From Yokenella regensburgei ATCC 49455 (GTDB lineage Bacteria > Pseudomonadota > Gammaproteobacteria > Enterobacterales > Enterobacteriaceae), in NCBI RefSeq assembly GCF_000735455.1, contig NZ_JMPS01000064.1, positions 1-64,000 on the forward strand: DNA of 64,000 nucleotides, given 5' to 3'. Position 1 is the first letter of the stretch, and each line of letters opens with the position of its first letter. Positions 51,134 through 60,839 of this stretch are shown in pieces. A model generated the notes under the pieces. That model searched no databases, was not told the origin of the DNA, and saw only the letters and a list, made by a program, of their open reading frames with translations. Position numbers and translations under genes: made by a program.

Positions 51134-52048
51134 ATGAGCTGGATTGAACGAATTAAAAGCAACATAACCCCGACCCGCAAGGCGAGCATTCCTGAAGGGG
51201 TATGGACCAAGTGTGACAGCTGCGGTCAGGTACTGTATCGCGCCGAACTGGAGCGTAACCTTGAGGTTTGCCCGAAGTGCGATCACCACATGCGAATGAC
51301 AGCGCGTAATCGCCTGCATAGCCTGCTGGATGAAGGTTCCCTGGTGGAATTAGGCAGCGAGCTTGAGCCAAAAGATCTGCTGAAGTTTCGTGATTCCAAG
51401 AAATATAAGGACCGCCTTGCTTCCGCGCAGAAAGAAACCGGTGAGAAAGACGCACTGGTGGTAATGAAAGGGACTCTGCACGGTATGCCGGTTGTTGGCG
51501 CGGCGTTTGAGTTTTCCTTTATGGGCGGTTCTATGGGCTCTGTGGTCGGTGCGCGTTTTGTCCGTGCCGTTGAGCAGGCGCTGGAAGATAACTGCCCGCT
51601 GATCTGCTTCTCCGCCTCTGGCGGTGCGCGTATGCAGGAAGCGTTAATGTCACTGATGCAGATGGCGAAAACCTCTGCTGCGCTGGCAAAAATGCAGGAA
51701 CGCGGTCTGCCGTACATCTCCGTACTGACTGACCCGACCATGGGCGGTGTTTCAGCAAGCTTCGCTATGCTTGGCGATCTGAACATCGCTGAACCGAAAG
51801 CGCTGATCGGCTTTGCTGGCCCACGCGTAATCGAACAGACGGTTCGCGAAAAACTGCCGCCGGGCTTCCAGCGCAGTGAGTTCCTGATCGAAAAAGGGGC
51901 TATCGATATGATCGTCCGTCGCCCGGAGATGCGCCTGAAGCTTGCAAGCATCCTGGCGAAGATGATGAATCTCCCGTCTCCGAGTCCGGATGCACCGCGC
52001 GAAGGCGAGGTGGTTCCGCCGGAACCGGATCAGGAACCTGGGGCCTGA
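51134..52048 (+). CDS. accD: Acetyl-CoA carboxylase carboxyltransferase subunit beta
   Basis: The beta subunit of the carboxyltransferase that moves CO2 from biotin to acetyl-CoA, the first committed step of fatty-acid synthesis; 304 residues. An N-terminal C4 zinc ribbon has Cys27, Cys30, Cys46 and Cys49 (KCDSCG...CPKCD). The crotonase-like core includes [40 protein letters not shown] and [13 protein letters not shown]. coli carboxyltransferase is reported to bind its own mRNA; the leader here is structured. folC follows after 84 bases. Confidence 0.97.
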   Translation: MSWIERIKSNITPTRKASIPEGVWTKCDSCGQVLYRAELERNLEVCPKCDHHMRMTARNRLHSLLDEGSLVELGSELEPKDLLKFRDSKKYKDRLASAQKETGEKDALVVMKGTLHGMPVVGAAFEFSFMGGSMGSVVGARFVRAVEQALEDNCPLICFSASGGARMQEALMSLMQMAKTSAALAKMQERGLPYISVLTDPTMGGVSASFAMLGDLNIAEPKALIGFAGPRVIEQTVREKLPPGFQRSEFLIEKGAIDMIVRRPEMRLKLASILAKMMNLPSPSPDAPREGEVVPPEPDQEPGA

Positions 52049-52132
52049 TAATGCAAAGGGCAGGGCCAGACGGCGCTGCCCTTTTTGCTTTTGTACGCCT
52101 TTGCGTATTCACCGTTAACTATCGCGGGCATC

Positions 52133-53401
52133 ATGGAAAAACAATCTATTCCTCAGGCCACGTCGCCGCTGGCCACGTGGCTTTCTTATCTGGAAAATCT
52201 GCACAGTAAAACCATCGATCTCGGGCTCGAGCGCGTAAGCGAAGTCGGCGCGCGTCTGGATGTGCTGAAGCCAGCGCCGTTCGTCTTCACCGTGGCGGGG
52301 ACCAACGGAAAAGGGACGACTTGCCGGACGCTGGAGTCGGTGCTGATGGCGGCAGGCTATAAAGTGGGTGTCTATAGCTCACCGCACCTGGTGCGCTACA
52401 CCGAACGTGTACGCGTGCAAAACCAGGAGCTGGCGGAGTCTGCCCATACGGCTTCTTTTGCCGAGATTGAAGCGGCACGCGGTGATATTTCGCTCTCCTA
52501 TTTTGAGTTTGGCACGCTGTCGGCGCTGTGGCTGTTTAAACAAGCGCAGCTCGATGTGGTTATCCTTGAAGTGGGTCTGGGTGGTCGTCTTGATGCCACC
52601 AATATGGTCGACGCGGACGTCGCGGTAGTAACCAGCATTGCGCTTGACCACACCGACTGGCTGGGGCCGGATCGCGAAAGCATTGGCCGTGAGAAAGCCG
52701 GCGTTTTTCGTGGCGGCAAACCGGCGGTGGTTGGCGAGCCAGAGATGCCCGTATCCATTGCGGCCGTGGCAAAAGAGAAGGGCGCGAAGCTGCTGCAGCG
52801 CGATGTGGACTGGCGCTATCGCGTCGGGGAGCAGAGCTGGAGCTTCACCGATGCAGACGGCGAATTGCTGGATTTGCCATTGCCGCAGGTACCGCAGCCG
52901 AACGCCGCGACGGCACTGGCCGCACTGCGCGCCAGTGGTCTTGCCGTGAGCGAGCAGGCGATTCGTGAGGGTATCGCCGGAGCTATCCTTCCCGGTCGTT
53001 TTCAGATTGTCAGCGAATCGCCGCGTCTTATCCTCGACGTGGCGCATAACCCGCATGCGGCGGCTTATCTCGCCGGGCGTTTGAATTTGTTACCAAAAAC
53101 CGGGCGCGTACTGGCGGTCATTGGTATGCTTCATGATAAAGATATTGCCGGTACGTTAGCGCACCTGACGCCGGTGGTAGATAGCTGGTACTGTGCACCG
53201 CTGGAAGGGCCACGCGGGGCGACAGCGGAACAACTACTGGAACATTTGCCTCAGGGCGCAGTCTATGCCAGTGTGGCGATGGCCTGGCGTGCAGCAATGG
53301 CTGACGCCAGACCGGAAGATACGGTGCTGGTGTGTGGCTCATTCCACACGGTAGCGCATGTAATGGAAGAGATGGACGTGGGGAGATCCGGTGGCGAGTA
53401 A
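52133..53401 (+). CDS. folC: Dihydrofolate/folylpolyglutamate synthase FolC
   Basis: A bifunctional ligase adding glutamate to dihydropteroate and then to tetrahydrofolates; 422 residues as in E. coli. The ATP-binding loop is FTVAGTNGKGTTCRTLE, and other Mur-ligase-like motifs are SIALDHTDWLG, DVAHNPHAA and VIGMLHDKD. I start it at ATG 52133 (MEKQSIPQATSPL), the family N-terminus, rather than an in-frame ATG at 52085. The 3' end overlaps dedD by 11 bases. Confidence 0.96.
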   Translation: MEKQSIPQATSPLATWLSYLENLHSKTIDLGLERVSEVGARLDVLKPAPFVFTVAGTNGKGTTCRTLESVLMAAGYKVGVYSSPHLVRYTERVRVQNQELAESAHTASFAEIEAARGDISLSYFEFGTLSALWLFKQAQLDVVILEVGLGGRLDATNMVDADVAVVTSIALDHTDWLGPDRESIGREKAGVFRGGKPAVVGEPEMPVSIAAVAKEKGAKLLQRDVDWRYRVGEQSWSFTDADGELLDLPLPQVPQPNAATALAALRASGLAVSEQAIREGIAGAILPGRFQIVSESPRLILDVAHNPHAAAYLAGRLNLLPKTGRVLAVIGMLHDKDIAGTLAHLTPVVDSWYCAPLEGPRGATAEQLLEHLPQGAVYASVAMAWRAAMADARPEDTVLVCGSFHTVAHVMEEMDVGRSGGE

Positions 53402-54101
53402 GTTTCAGAACCGTCTGGTGGGGACAATTGTGCTGGTTGCGCTCGGGGTTATCGTGCTGCCAGGGCTGTTGGACGGCCAGAAAAAACACTATCAGGATGA
53501 GTTTGCGGCGATCCCGCTGGTACCGAAACCTGGCGATCGCGATGAACCGGATATGCTGCCTGCAACGCAGGCTTTGCCCGCACAGCCGCCAGAAGGGGCT
53601 GCGGAAGAAGTGAGAGCGGGCGATGCCGCGGCACCGTCGCTCGATCCCGGCCGTCTGGCGACGAACGGCAATAGCGATATCGATGAAATACCGGAGCCGG
53701 TAGCACCACCGAAGGCAAAACCTGTCGATAAGCCGGTCGAAAAACCGCAGCCGAAACCGCAGCGTGACAAAGTCAGCGAACAGCTGGCGGCCGCAACGGA
53801 AACCGCACCGCCGGTGGCTCCAGTGAAGCCGACGGTCGAAGACAAATCTGCACCAACGGGCAAAGCCTATGTGGTGCAGTTAGGCGCACTGAAAAATGCC
53901 GATAAGGTCAATGAGATAGTGGGCAAACTTCGTGGTGCGGGCTTTAAGGCATACACGTCGCCTTCGACGCCGGTTCAGGGTAAAATTACCCGAATTCTGG
54001 TCGGGCCGGATGCCTCGAAAGATAAGCTGAAAGGGTCGCTTGGCGAGCTGAAACAGCTGTCGGGGCTGAGCGGAGTGGTGATGGGATATACGCCAAATTA
54101 A
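53391..54101 (+). CDS. dedD: SPOR-domain cell-division protein DedD
   Basis: A 236-residue single-pass inner-membrane protein that joins the septal ring. The N-terminus is cytoplasmic, with the membrane helix near residues 9-27 (LVGTIVLVALGVIVLPGLL). The middle is a long Pro/Lys/Ala-rich linker (PKAKPVDKPVEKPQPKPQ), and the C-terminal 80 residues are a SPOR domain binding denuded peptidoglycan (AYVVQLGALKNADKVNEIVG; ITRILVGPDASKDKLK). The linker is about 16 residues longer than in E. coli. It overlaps folC by 11 bases and ends at a hairpin terminator. Confidence 0.95.
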   Translation: MASKFQNRLVGTIVLVALGVIVLPGLLDGQKKHYQDEFAAIPLVPKPGDRDEPDMLPATQALPAQPPEGAAEEVRAGDAAAPSLDPGRLATNGNSDIDEIPEPVAPPKAKPVDKPVEKPQPKPQRDKVSEQLAAATETAPPVAPVKPTVEDKSAPTGKAYVVQLGALKNADKVNEIVGKLRGAGFKAYTSPSTPVQGKITRILVGPDASKDKLKGSLGELKQLSGLSGVVMGYTPN

Positions 54102-54124
54102 CCCTCCGTAACGGTGACGAACTG

Positions 54125-54160
54125 AATGGCGTTGAACATTTTTTCAGCGCCATTTTTATT
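54125..54160 (+). terminator. Terminator after dedD
   Basis: The near-perfect 12-base arms AATGGCGTTGAA and TTCAGCGCCATT surround a T-rich loop and are followed by TTTATTTG. Confidence 0.75.
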
Positions 54161-54182
54161 TGAGCGCGGGAAGGAAATCCCT

Positions 54183-54211
54183 ACGCAAACGTTTTCTTTT
54201 TCTGTTATTAT
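54183..54211 (+). promoter_or_regulatory. PurR box and promoter of cvpA-purF
   Basis: ACGCAAACGTTTTCTT (54183-54198) is a near-perfect PurR operator. The -10 TATTAT is at 54206-54211. PurR with hypoxanthine or guanine represses cvpA-purF in E. coli; the arrangement here is the same. Confidence 0.9.
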
Positions 54212-54254
54212 GCGCCCCGAACTGGATGACAGGGCGTAAAATCGTGGGACACAT

Positions 54255-54743
54255 ATGGTCTGGATTGATTACGCCATCATCGCGGTAATTGGTTTTTCCT
54301 GTCTGGTAAGCCTTATCCGCGGCTTTGTACGTGAAGCGTTGTCGCTGGTAACATGGGGATGTGCTTTCTTTGTTGCCAGTCATTACTACACTTACCTGTC
54401 TGTCTGGTTTACGGGCTTTGAAGACGAACTGGTACGAAACGGGATTGCTATCGCGGTGCTGTTCATCGCGACGCTCATCGTTGGCGCTATCGTGAATTTC
54501 GTGATAGGTCAGCTGGTGGAGAAAACGGGACTGTCGGGGACCGACAGGGTGCTGGGAGTCTGTTTTGGTGCGCTGCGTGGGGTTTTGATTGTCGCCGCCA
54601 TACTGTTCTTCCTGGATACTTTTACCGGGTTCTCAAAAAGCGATGACTGGCAGAAGTCACAGCTCATCCCGCAGTTCAGCGTCGTTATCAGAATGTTTTT
54701 TGACTATCTGCAAAGCTCGTCAAGTTTCTTGCCCAGAACGTAA
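54255..54743 (+). CDS. cvpA: CvpA family inner-membrane protein
   Basis: A 162-residue protein with four hydrophobic segments (WIDYAIIAVIGFSCLVSLIR; GIAIAVLFIATLIVGAIVNF; VLGVCFGALRGVLIVAAILF). CvpA is required for colicin V production in E. coli and has been linked to bile-salt tolerance in other work; the molecular role is unclear. It is the first gene of the PurR-controlled cvpA-purF operon, with purF 38 bases downstream. Confidence 0.95.
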   Translation: MVWIDYAIIAVIGFSCLVSLIRGFVREALSLVTWGCAFFVASHYYTYLSVWFTGFEDELVRNGIAIAVLFIATLIVGAIVNFVIGQLVEKTGLSGTDRVLGVCFGALRGVLIVAAILFFLDTFTGFSKSDDWQKSQLIPQFSVVIRMFFDYLQSSSSFLPRT

Positions 54744-54781
54744 CGACGTTCTGAGATGTGGCTTAACGAGGAAAATGACGT

Positions 54782-56299
54782 ATGTGCGGTATTGTCGGTA
54801 TCGCCGGTGTTATGCCGGTCAACCAGTCGATTTATGACGCGTTAACGGTGCTTCAGCATCGTGGTCAGGATGCCGCAGGCATCATTACTATCGACGCAAA
54901 CAACTGCTTCCGTTTGCGTAAAGCCAATGGTCTGGTGAGCGATGTTTTTGAGGCTCGCCACATGCAGCGCCTGCAGGGCAACATGGGGATCGGTCACGTT
55001 CGCTACCCTACTGCAGGCAGCTCCAGCGCTTCGGAAGCTCAGCCCTTCTACGTCAACTCGCCTTTTGGCATCACCCTTGCTCATAACGGCAACCTGACCA
55101 ACGCGCACGAACTGCGTCAAAAGCTGTTCGAAGAAAAGCGCCGCCACATCAATACGACTTCTGATTCTGAAATCCTGCTCAATATCTTCGCCAGCGAGCT
55201 GGATAACTTCCGCCATTATCCGCTGGAAGCAGACAACATTTTTGCCGCTATTGCCGCCACCAACCGCCAGATCCGCGGGGCATACGCCTGCGTCGCGATG
55301 ATTATCGGCCACGGTATGGTCGCCTTCCGCGATCCGAACGGCATTCGTCCGCTGGTGCTCGGTAAGCGTGACATTGGCGATGGCCGTACCGAATACATGG
55401 TGGCCTCCGAAAGCGTGGCGCTGGATACGCTGGGCTTTGAGTTTCTGCGTGATGTGGCACCGGGTGAGGCGATTTACATTACCGAGAAAGGCCAGCTGTT
55501 TACCCGCCAGTGTGCGGAAAACCCGGTCAGCAACCCGTGCCTGTTCGAGTATGTTTATTTCTCACGTCCAGACTCTTTTATCGATAAAATTTCGGTGTAC
55601 AGCGCTCGCGTGAATATGGGCACTAAGCTCGGTGAAAAAATTGCCCGCGAATGGGAAGATCTGGATATCGACGTGGTGATCCCGATCCCGGAAACGTCCT
55701 GCGATATTGCGCTGGAGATTGCCCGTATTCTCGATAAACCGTACCGCCAGGGTTTCGTGAAAAACCGCTACGTTGGCCGTACCTTCATCATGCCGGGGCA
55801 GCAGCTGCGCCGTAAGTCAGTGCGCCGTAAGCTGAACGCCAATCGCGCAGAGTTCCGCGATAAAAACGTCCTGCTGGTGGATGATTCCATCGTGCGCGGC
55901 ACCACCTCTGAGCAAATCATCGAGATGGCTCGCGAAGCCGGGGCGAAGAAGGTTTACCTGGCGTCGGCAGCGCCGGAAATTCGCTTCCCTAACGTCTACG
56001 GTATCGATATGCCGACCGCCACTGAGCTTATCGCGCATGGTCGTGAAGTGGATGAGATTCGCCAGATAATCGGTGCTGATGGCCTGATTTTCCAGGATCT
56101 TAGCGATCTTATCGACGCGGTACGCGCTGAGAACCCGGACATTCAGCAGTTTGAGTGCTCGGTGTTTAACGGTATCTACGTCACCAAAGACGTCGATCAG
56201 CAATACCTCGACTATCTTGATTCTCTGCGCAATGACGATGCGAAAGCGATGCTGCTGCAGAACGAAGTCGAAAGCCTGGAAATGCACAACGAAGGGTAA
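54782..56299 (+). CDS. purF: Amidophosphoribosyltransferase PurF
   Basis: First committed step of purine synthesis: PRPP plus glutamine to 5-phosphoribosylamine. It has 505 residues. The N-terminal Ntn-amidotransferase domain exposes Cys2 after removal of Met1 ([12 protein letters not shown]). The PRPP-binding loop of the C-terminal domain is [18 protein letters not shown]. Regions [10 protein letters not shown] and [17 protein letters not shown] contact glutamine. It is under PurR together with cvpA. Confidence 0.98.
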   Translation: MCGIVGIAGVMPVNQSIYDALTVLQHRGQDAAGIITIDANNCFRLRKANGLVSDVFEARHMQRLQGNMGIGHVRYPTAGSSSASEAQPFYVNSPFGITLAHNGNLTNAHELRQKLFEEKRRHINTTSDSEILLNIFASELDNFRHYPLEADNIFAAIAATNRQIRGAYACVAMIIGHGMVAFRDPNGIRPLVLGKRDIGDGRTEYMVASESVALDTLGFEFLRDVAPGEAIYITEKGQLFTRQCAENPVSNPCLFEYVYFSRPDSFIDKISVYSARVNMGTKLGEKIAREWEDLDIDVVIPIPETSCDIALEIARILDKPYRQGFVKNRYVGRTFIMPGQQLRRKSVRRKLNANRAEFRDKNVLLVDDSIVRGTTSEQIIEMAREAGAKKVYLASAAPEIRFPNVYGIDMPTATELIAHGREVDEIRQIIGADGLIFQDLSDLIDAVRAENPDIQQFECSVFNGIYVTKDVDQQYLDYLDSLRNDDAKAMLLQNEVESLEMHNEG

Positions 56300-56307
56300 T
56301 TTTTGCT

Positions 56308-56335
56308 AAGCCCGCCTCTCCGGCGGGCTTAATCT
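56308..56335 (+). terminator. Terminator after purF
   Basis: Stem AAGCCCGCC/GGCGGGCTT with loop TCTCC is followed by a weak AATCTTTC tail. It is probably the purF terminator and sits 5 bases from the convergent sigma-54 activator gene. Confidence 0.65.
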
Positions 56336-56340
56336 TTCAC

Positions 56341-57762
56341 TTAGTCTTTCACTACCCCAAAACGAATCGCGTATTTCTGCACTTTGTACTGCAAGGTGGT
56401 GCGTGAGATATTCAGACTTCTGGCCGCTGCCGCAATATTTCCCTGAAAACTATCCAGCGCGGACTCTATCAGCCCTTTTTCAAACTGCGCGACCCGTTGT
56501 TCAAGCGAACCATGAAACGCTTCGGTGGAGGCGGCAGAGGGGAGCGGTGCCGGGGAAGCATGGCTTTGCAGGTCGAGGCCTTCCTCCTCAAAAATGATTT
56601 TCGCCAGCATACCGTCCTGCTCCTGCATGATCATGCTGCGCACGATAGCATTTTCCAGCATTCGGACGTTGCCAGGCCAGTCGTGGGACATCAGCGTTAA
56701 CCGGGCACTTTCGCTCAGGCCAAAGATATCCTGAGCCACGTCATTGCGGTATTTATCGATGAAGTAGTTGGCCAGCAGGGGAATATCTTCCGGGCGCTTG
56801 CTCAAGGGCGGCAGGGTCAGCATCCCGACGCTCAGGCGATAGAACAGGTCTGCGCGCATTTTCCCCTGATTAATCAGCTCCACCGGAGCTTCGTTTAGCG
56901 CGGCGATAATCCGCACATCGGAGCGCTGCTGCTGTTGCCCGCCGAGCTTCCAGAACGTTTTATCCTGCAGGAAGCGCAGCAGCTTGCTTTGCATCTCAAG
57001 CGGCATGGCGTTCAGTTCGTCGAGGAACAAGGTGCCACCGTGGGCAAGCTCCAGATACCCCTGGCTGTTTTCCGCACCGGTATAGGCGCCGCGCACGGTA
57101 CCAAAAAGGGTGCTTTCGATGAGCGTTGGCGGCAGTGCGCCGCAGTTCAGCGCGATGAAAGGTTTATCCGCGCGGGTGCTGTACTGGTGGATAAGCCGTG
57201 AAAAGAGCTCTTTGCCGGTGCCGGTTTCACCGACAATCATCACTGGGATCTGGCTCGTTGCCAGTCGTTTTCCCTTCTCGATACACTCCAGCATGAGCGG
57301 GCTTTCAGTGATAATCGCGGGGTGTTTATCACGATCGGTGGCATAAAGCAGGCGATTAAGTTCGACCACCTGCTCCTGCAGGCGCCTGACGCCGGACATA
57401 TCGCGGCCAATTTCGATAACGCCAAGCATGTCGCCGCTACTCGAGTAGAGCGGTGCGGTGGTGTGCTGGTAGTCCACTGCCTGGCCTTTGGCGTTGTGGT
57501 AGATCTGGTAGTGGCCGATGTACTCCACGCCGCTTTTGAGCGATGAGAGCATGGTGCTTTGTGTCTCTTTCATTGCCGGGTAAACGTCCAGCATGTGTTT
57601 ACCCAGCGCCTGTTCAATGCTGTACCCGTCGAGCTCCGCACTTTCCTGGTTGTAGTAAATATATTCCCCACGCGAGTTGATTACCGCCAGCGGCTGGTGA
57701 ATCAAATCAAAAAAACGCGAAAACATCCGCAGCGCGTTATGCAGTTCGCTTTCCCTGGTCAT
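56341..57762 (-). CDS. Sigma-54-dependent activator with PAS sensor
   Basis: A 473-residue bacterial enhancer-binding protein. An N-terminal PAS domain (about 15-130; FFDLIHQPLAVINSRGEYIYY) is the likely sensor. The AAA+ domain (about 150-385) has Walker A GETGTGKE, Walker B GGTLFLDEL, and the sigma-54 contact loop as GAYTGA in place of GAFTGA. The C-terminal Fis-type helix-turn-helix is NIAAAARSLNISRTTLQYKV. It is divergent from the decarboxylase operon and corresponds to Salmonella STM2361. The inducer is presumed to be a D-amino acid, but this is not shown by sequence. Confidence 0.9.
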   Translation of the reverse strand: MTRESELHNALRMFSRFFDLIHQPLAVINSRGEYIYYNQESAELDGYSIEQALGKHMLDVYPAMKETQSTMLSSLKSGVEYIGHYQIYHNAKGQAVDYQHTTAPLYSSSGDMLGVIEIGRDMSGVRRLQEQVVELNRLLYATDRDKHPAIITESPLMLECIEKGKRLATSQIPVMIVGETGTGKELFSRLIHQYSTRADKPFIALNCGALPPTLIESTLFGTVRGAYTGAENSQGYLELAHGGTLFLDELNAMPLEMQSKLLRFLQDKTFWKLGGQQQQRSDVRIIAALNEAPVELINQGKMRADLFYRLSVGMLTLPPLSKRPEDIPLLANYFIDKYRNDVAQDIFGLSESARLTLMSHDWPGNVRMLENAIVRSMIMQEQDGMLAKIIFEEEGLDLQSHASPAPLPSAASTEAFHGSLEQRVAQFEKGLIESALDSFQGNIAAAARSLNISRTTLQYKVQKYAIRFGVVKD

Positions 57763-57804
57763 ACCGAATGCCTTTTTCTAATATCGATAACTTGATTTTA
57801 TGTC

Positions 57805-57850
57805 GACGAAATTTCGTCACTGTGATGAAAATCTCACTTATCGACGAAAA
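57805..57850. promoter_or_regulatory. Candidate upstream activating sites for the sigma-54 activator
   Basis: The perfect 14-base palindrome GACGAAATTTCGTC (57805-57818) is followed by a second TCGACGAAAA element at 57841-57850. The TCGACGAAA repeats at 57803 and 57841 are 38 bases apart, close to 3.6 helical turns. They lie 50-100 bases before the -24/-12 promoter, the normal place for enhancer-binding sites, and near the activator's own start. Confidence 0.6.
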
Positions 57851-57900
57851 AATAAAAAATATATTTTTGTTATGTTTTTGAATTAGTTGGTTTTTATATC

Positions 57901-57916
57901 TGGCATGCGGCTTGCA
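57901..57916 (+). promoter_or_regulatory. Sigma-54 (-24/-12) promoter of the dokD operon
   Basis: TGGCATGCGGCTTGCA fits the consensus TGGCACG-N4-TTGCW with one change. The invariant GG (57902-57903) and GC (57914-57915) are separated by exactly 10 bases. It is 57 bases before the dokD start. Confidence 0.88.
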
Positions 57917-57972
57917 AAACCATTTGCAGAGAAAGGTTACTCCATCCTGTAAACCATTAAGCAGAGGGATTT

Positions 57973-59367
57973 ATGTCAGATACCATAACCACAAACTATA
58001 ACCAACTGCGCCAGCAGCTTGCCGATGATCGCCGTTTTCAGTTCCGCGATGAACATTTATGCTTTGAAGGCGTGGACCTGGACGCGCTGGCGCGCAAATA
58101 TCCCACCCCGTTCTTTGTTTTTTCCGAACCAGAAATTGTACGTAACATCCGCGAAATTGAGCAGGCATTCGCCGCTCATGCCAATACTAAAACGTTTTTC
58201 GCCTCGAAAACCTGTTCCGTGATGGGGGTGCTGGCCGCCATTCGCGATGCCGGGATCTGCGCTGAAGCTAACTCACAGTTCGAAGTTCGCAAGTGTCTTG
58301 AGATTGGGTTTAGCGGTGACCAGATAGTATTTAACGGTGTAGTGAAGAAACCCGCTGACCTTGAGTACGCCATTGATAACGAGCTGTACCTCATCAACGT
58401 CGATAGCCTGTACGAGCTTGACCACATCGACCGAATTTCCCGCAAACTCAAAAAAGTCGCCAACGTCTGCGTTCGCGTAGAGCCAAATGTGCCATCTGCC
58501 ACCCACGCCGAGCTGGTGACAGCGTTCCATGCGAAATCGGGGCTTGATCTTGAGCAGGCGGAAGAGACCTGCCGGCGGATCCTCGAGATGCCGTATGTGC
58601 ATCTTCGTGGTTTACATATGCACGTGGGCGATCAGGTGCCTGAAGCAGAGCCGTTTGCCAAAGCGACTAAAGTGCTGGTTGATGAATCCCGCCGCCTGGA
58701 AGAGGTGCTGGGGATCAAGTTCGATCTGATCAACGTCGGCGGCGGTATTCCGGTGCCGTACAAATATGATGAGAAAAATGGCGACCCGCTGAAAGACAAC
58801 ATGTACGCCGGGATCACCGCGCAGGACTTTGCCGATGCGGTGATCGGTGAAGTGCACAAATGGCGCACCGACGTGCAGATCTGCATTGAACCGGGGCGCA
58901 AAGTCACCGGGTCTGCGGCGGTACTGCTGACCGAAGTGGCCTGCGAAAAACGCAAAACCAATTACGACGTCAACGGTAATGTTGAATGCCACGTGGAGTG
59001 GAAGTTTGTCGACGCGGGCTACAGCGTGCTGTCGGATAGCCAGCACTTCGACTGGTTCTTCTACGTTTATAACGCCTCACGTATCAGCGCTGCCCACGAC
59101 GAGTACATCAAGCTTGCCGGTCCTCTGTGTGACGGCGGTGACTACTTCCATATGGGGGTGAAGGGCGAAGAGTTTTTACTGCCGCACCGCACCGCACCTG
59201 GCGATATCGTCGCGTTTCTCGATGCCGGGGCTTACTCCATTGAAAGCCAGACCGTCTACAACAACCGCCCGCGTACGGCGGTGGTGATGATTGATAACGC
59301 GGGCAACGATCGTCTGATCCGCCGTGAAGATACTTATCAGGACATGGTCGGTTACGACATCTACTAA
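57973..59367 (+). CDS. dokD: Fold-III PLP decarboxylase, DokD-like D-ornithine/D-lysine decarboxylase
   Basis: A 464-residue PLP-dependent decarboxylase of the alanine-racemase (fold III) type. The PLP lysine is Lys79 ([12 protein letters not shown]), phosphate binding is by GGGIPVP and EPGRKV, and the conserved cysteine from the partner subunit is Cys386 ([10 protein letters not shown]). It is usually annotated as diaminopimelate decarboxylase, but the Salmonella counterpart STM2360 has been reported as a D-ornithine/D-lysine decarboxylase (DokD). The context (amino-acid permeases, ornithine-type racemase, sigma-54 promoter) agrees with that. AGAGGGA precedes the ATG. It is first in its operon. 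Confidence 0.85.
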   Translation: MSDTITTNYNQLRQQLADDRRFQFRDEHLCFEGVDLDALARKYPTPFFVFSEPEIVRNIREIEQAFAAHANTKTFFASKTCSVMGVLAAIRDAGICAEANSQFEVRKCLEIGFSGDQIVFNGVVKKPADLEYAIDNELYLINVDSLYELDHIDRISRKLKKVANVCVRVEPNVPSATHAELVTAFHAKSGLDLEQAEETCRRILEMPYVHLRGLHMHVGDQVPEAEPFAKATKVLVDESRRLEEVLGIKFDLINVGGGIPVPYKYDEKNGDPLKDNMYAGITAQDFADAVIGEVHKWRTDVQICIEPGRKVTGSAAVLLTEVACEKRKTNYDVNGNVECHVEWKFVDAGYSVLSDSQHFDWFFYVYNASRISAAHDEYIKLAGPLCDGGDYFHMGVKGEEFLLPHRTAPGDIVAFLDAGAYSIESQTVYNNRPRTAVVMIDNAGNDRLIRREDTYQDMVGYDIY

Positions 59368-59375
59368 TAAAAAAC

Positions 59376-59393
59376 GGGGGCAGTGATGCCCCC
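59376..59393 (+). other. Intercistronic hairpin dokD-permease
   Basis: A perfect GGGGGCA-GTGA-TGCCCCC hairpin between dokD and the permease gene, without a T run. It may stabilise the 5' message or reduce downstream expression; role inferred. Confidence 0.55.
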
Positions 59394-59415
59394 AATATGA
59401 AAACAGGAGAGAGCC

Positions 59416-60837
59416 ATGAGCAATAATCAATCTGGCTTGCTTGGCATTAAAGACATCGTCTTTATGAATGTCATTGCGATTCTGAGTTTGCGGCAAATCC
59501 CCAACGTGGCGCCTTATGGTGCATCTGCCATGTTGCTGTGGGTTATTGCCGCGTTTTGTCTGTTTTTCCCTCTCGCGATGGTGTGTGGCGAGTTATCAAC
59601 GGGATGGCCGAAGGACGGTGGTATTTTTGTCTGGATCAAAGAGGCGTTTGGTAAACGTATTGCCTGGATAGTGGTGGTCTGTTTTCTTTTTTCCTGCGTA
59701 CTGTTTTTCCCTTTGATGCTGCAATTCGGCTTTACCGCGCTGGGCTATATGATTGGCGGCGGTCTTGCGGACAATAAAGCCTTTATCGGCATTGGGTCTG
59801 CCGCGATATTCTGGCTACTGACGCTGATGAACATTCGTGGTCTGGAGTGGACCAAAATTATTAACGGCGTCAGCGCCTGGTGCGGCGTCTTTATCCCTTC
59901 TGCCATTCTTATTCTGCTGGCCATTGTCTGGCTGTTGACCGGGCATAAAATGCAAACCGACTACACGACCGCCAGCAACTGGGTACCCGATCTCAGCCAC
60001 TGGGACACGGTGGTGTTCCTCTCCAGTATGATGTTTGCCTTCGCTGGCCTTGAAGTGGCGCCGATGATTGCCGGTCGTACCCGTAACCCGCAGCGCGACT
60101 TCCCGCGGGCGATGGCGGTGTCGGCGGCGGTGATCGTTGGTATCTACATGGTTGGCACCTGGGCTCTGAACACGTTGCTGCCTGCCGGACAGACCGACAT
60201 CGTGGCCGGGGTTATGCAGGCCATGCACGCCGCAGCGGATACTCTGCACATGCCGTGGCTTATTCCGGTAATGGCAATTTGCATGTTCTTTGGCGCGCTG
60301 GGGCAAATTAACTCCTGGCTGGTTGGCCCGATCTACATGCTGCAGGAGGCCTCAAGAGAAGATAATTTGCTGGGCGACCGTATTGCCCGCCTGCATCCGG
60401 TCTATAAAACGCCGGTGTTTGCGCTGGTAGTACAGGCGATTATCGTGACCATACTGTGCTTCTCCACCTTTATCTCGCCAAGCGTAGCTGCCGCCTACTG
60501 GATGCTGACTGCGCTCACCACAATTACCTATTTTATTCCTTATCTGGTGATGTTCCCGGCCTTCTGGCGACTGCGTGTTATCCAACCTGATACGCCAAGA
60601 AGTTTTAAAATTCCGGGTAAAGTACTGCCAGCGATATTGCCTGCGCTGGGCTTCCTCTCTATCGCGTTCGCCGTATTCCTGCTGTTCATTCCACCTTCAC
60701 AAATTGATATGGGCGGATATTTCCAGTACGCCGGGAAAATCATCGGCGGGGCGCTGCTGGCGGTCATTCTGGCCGAATGGATTTTTCACCGTGCGCAAAA
60801 ACGTAATGCGCGCCTCGGCATGGCTGGAGGTAAATAA
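59416..60837 (+). CDS. APC-family amino-acid permease (dok operon, first)
   Basis: A 473-residue amino acid-polyamine-organocation transporter with about 12 helices. The N-terminal unwound-helix region reads MNVIAILSLRQIPNVAPYGAS, and SSMMFAFAGLEVAPMIAGRTRNP is the sixth-helix/loop motif. By position between a D-ornithine/D-lysine decarboxylase and a racemase it may import the substrate or exchange it for the amine product (putrescine or cadaverine). Sequence does not decide between the two. It corresponds to Salmonella STM2359. ACAGGAGAGAG precedes the ATG. Confidence 0.88.
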   Translation: MSNNQSGLLGIKDIVFMNVIAILSLRQIPNVAPYGASAMLLWVIAAFCLFFPLAMVCGELSTGWPKDGGIFVWIKEAFGKRIAWIVVVCFLFSCVLFFPLMLQFGFTALGYMIGGGLADNKAFIGIGSAAIFWLLTLMNIRGLEWTKIINGVSAWCGVFIPSAILILLAIVWLLTGHKMQTDYTTASNWVPDLSHWDTVVFLSSMMFAFAGLEVAPMIAGRTRNPQRDFPRAMAVSAAVIVGIYMVGTWALNTLLPAGQTDIVAGVMQAMHAAADTLHMPWLIPVMAICMFFGALGQINSWLVGPIYMLQEASREDNLLGDRIARLHPVYKTPVFALVVQAIIVTILCFSTFISPSVAAAYWMLTALTTITYFIPYLVMFPAFWRLRVIQPDTPRSFKIPGKVLPAILPALGFLSIAFAVFLLFIPPSQIDMGGYFQYAGKIIGGALLAVILAEWIFHRAQKRNARLGMAGGK

Positions 60838-60839
60838 CC

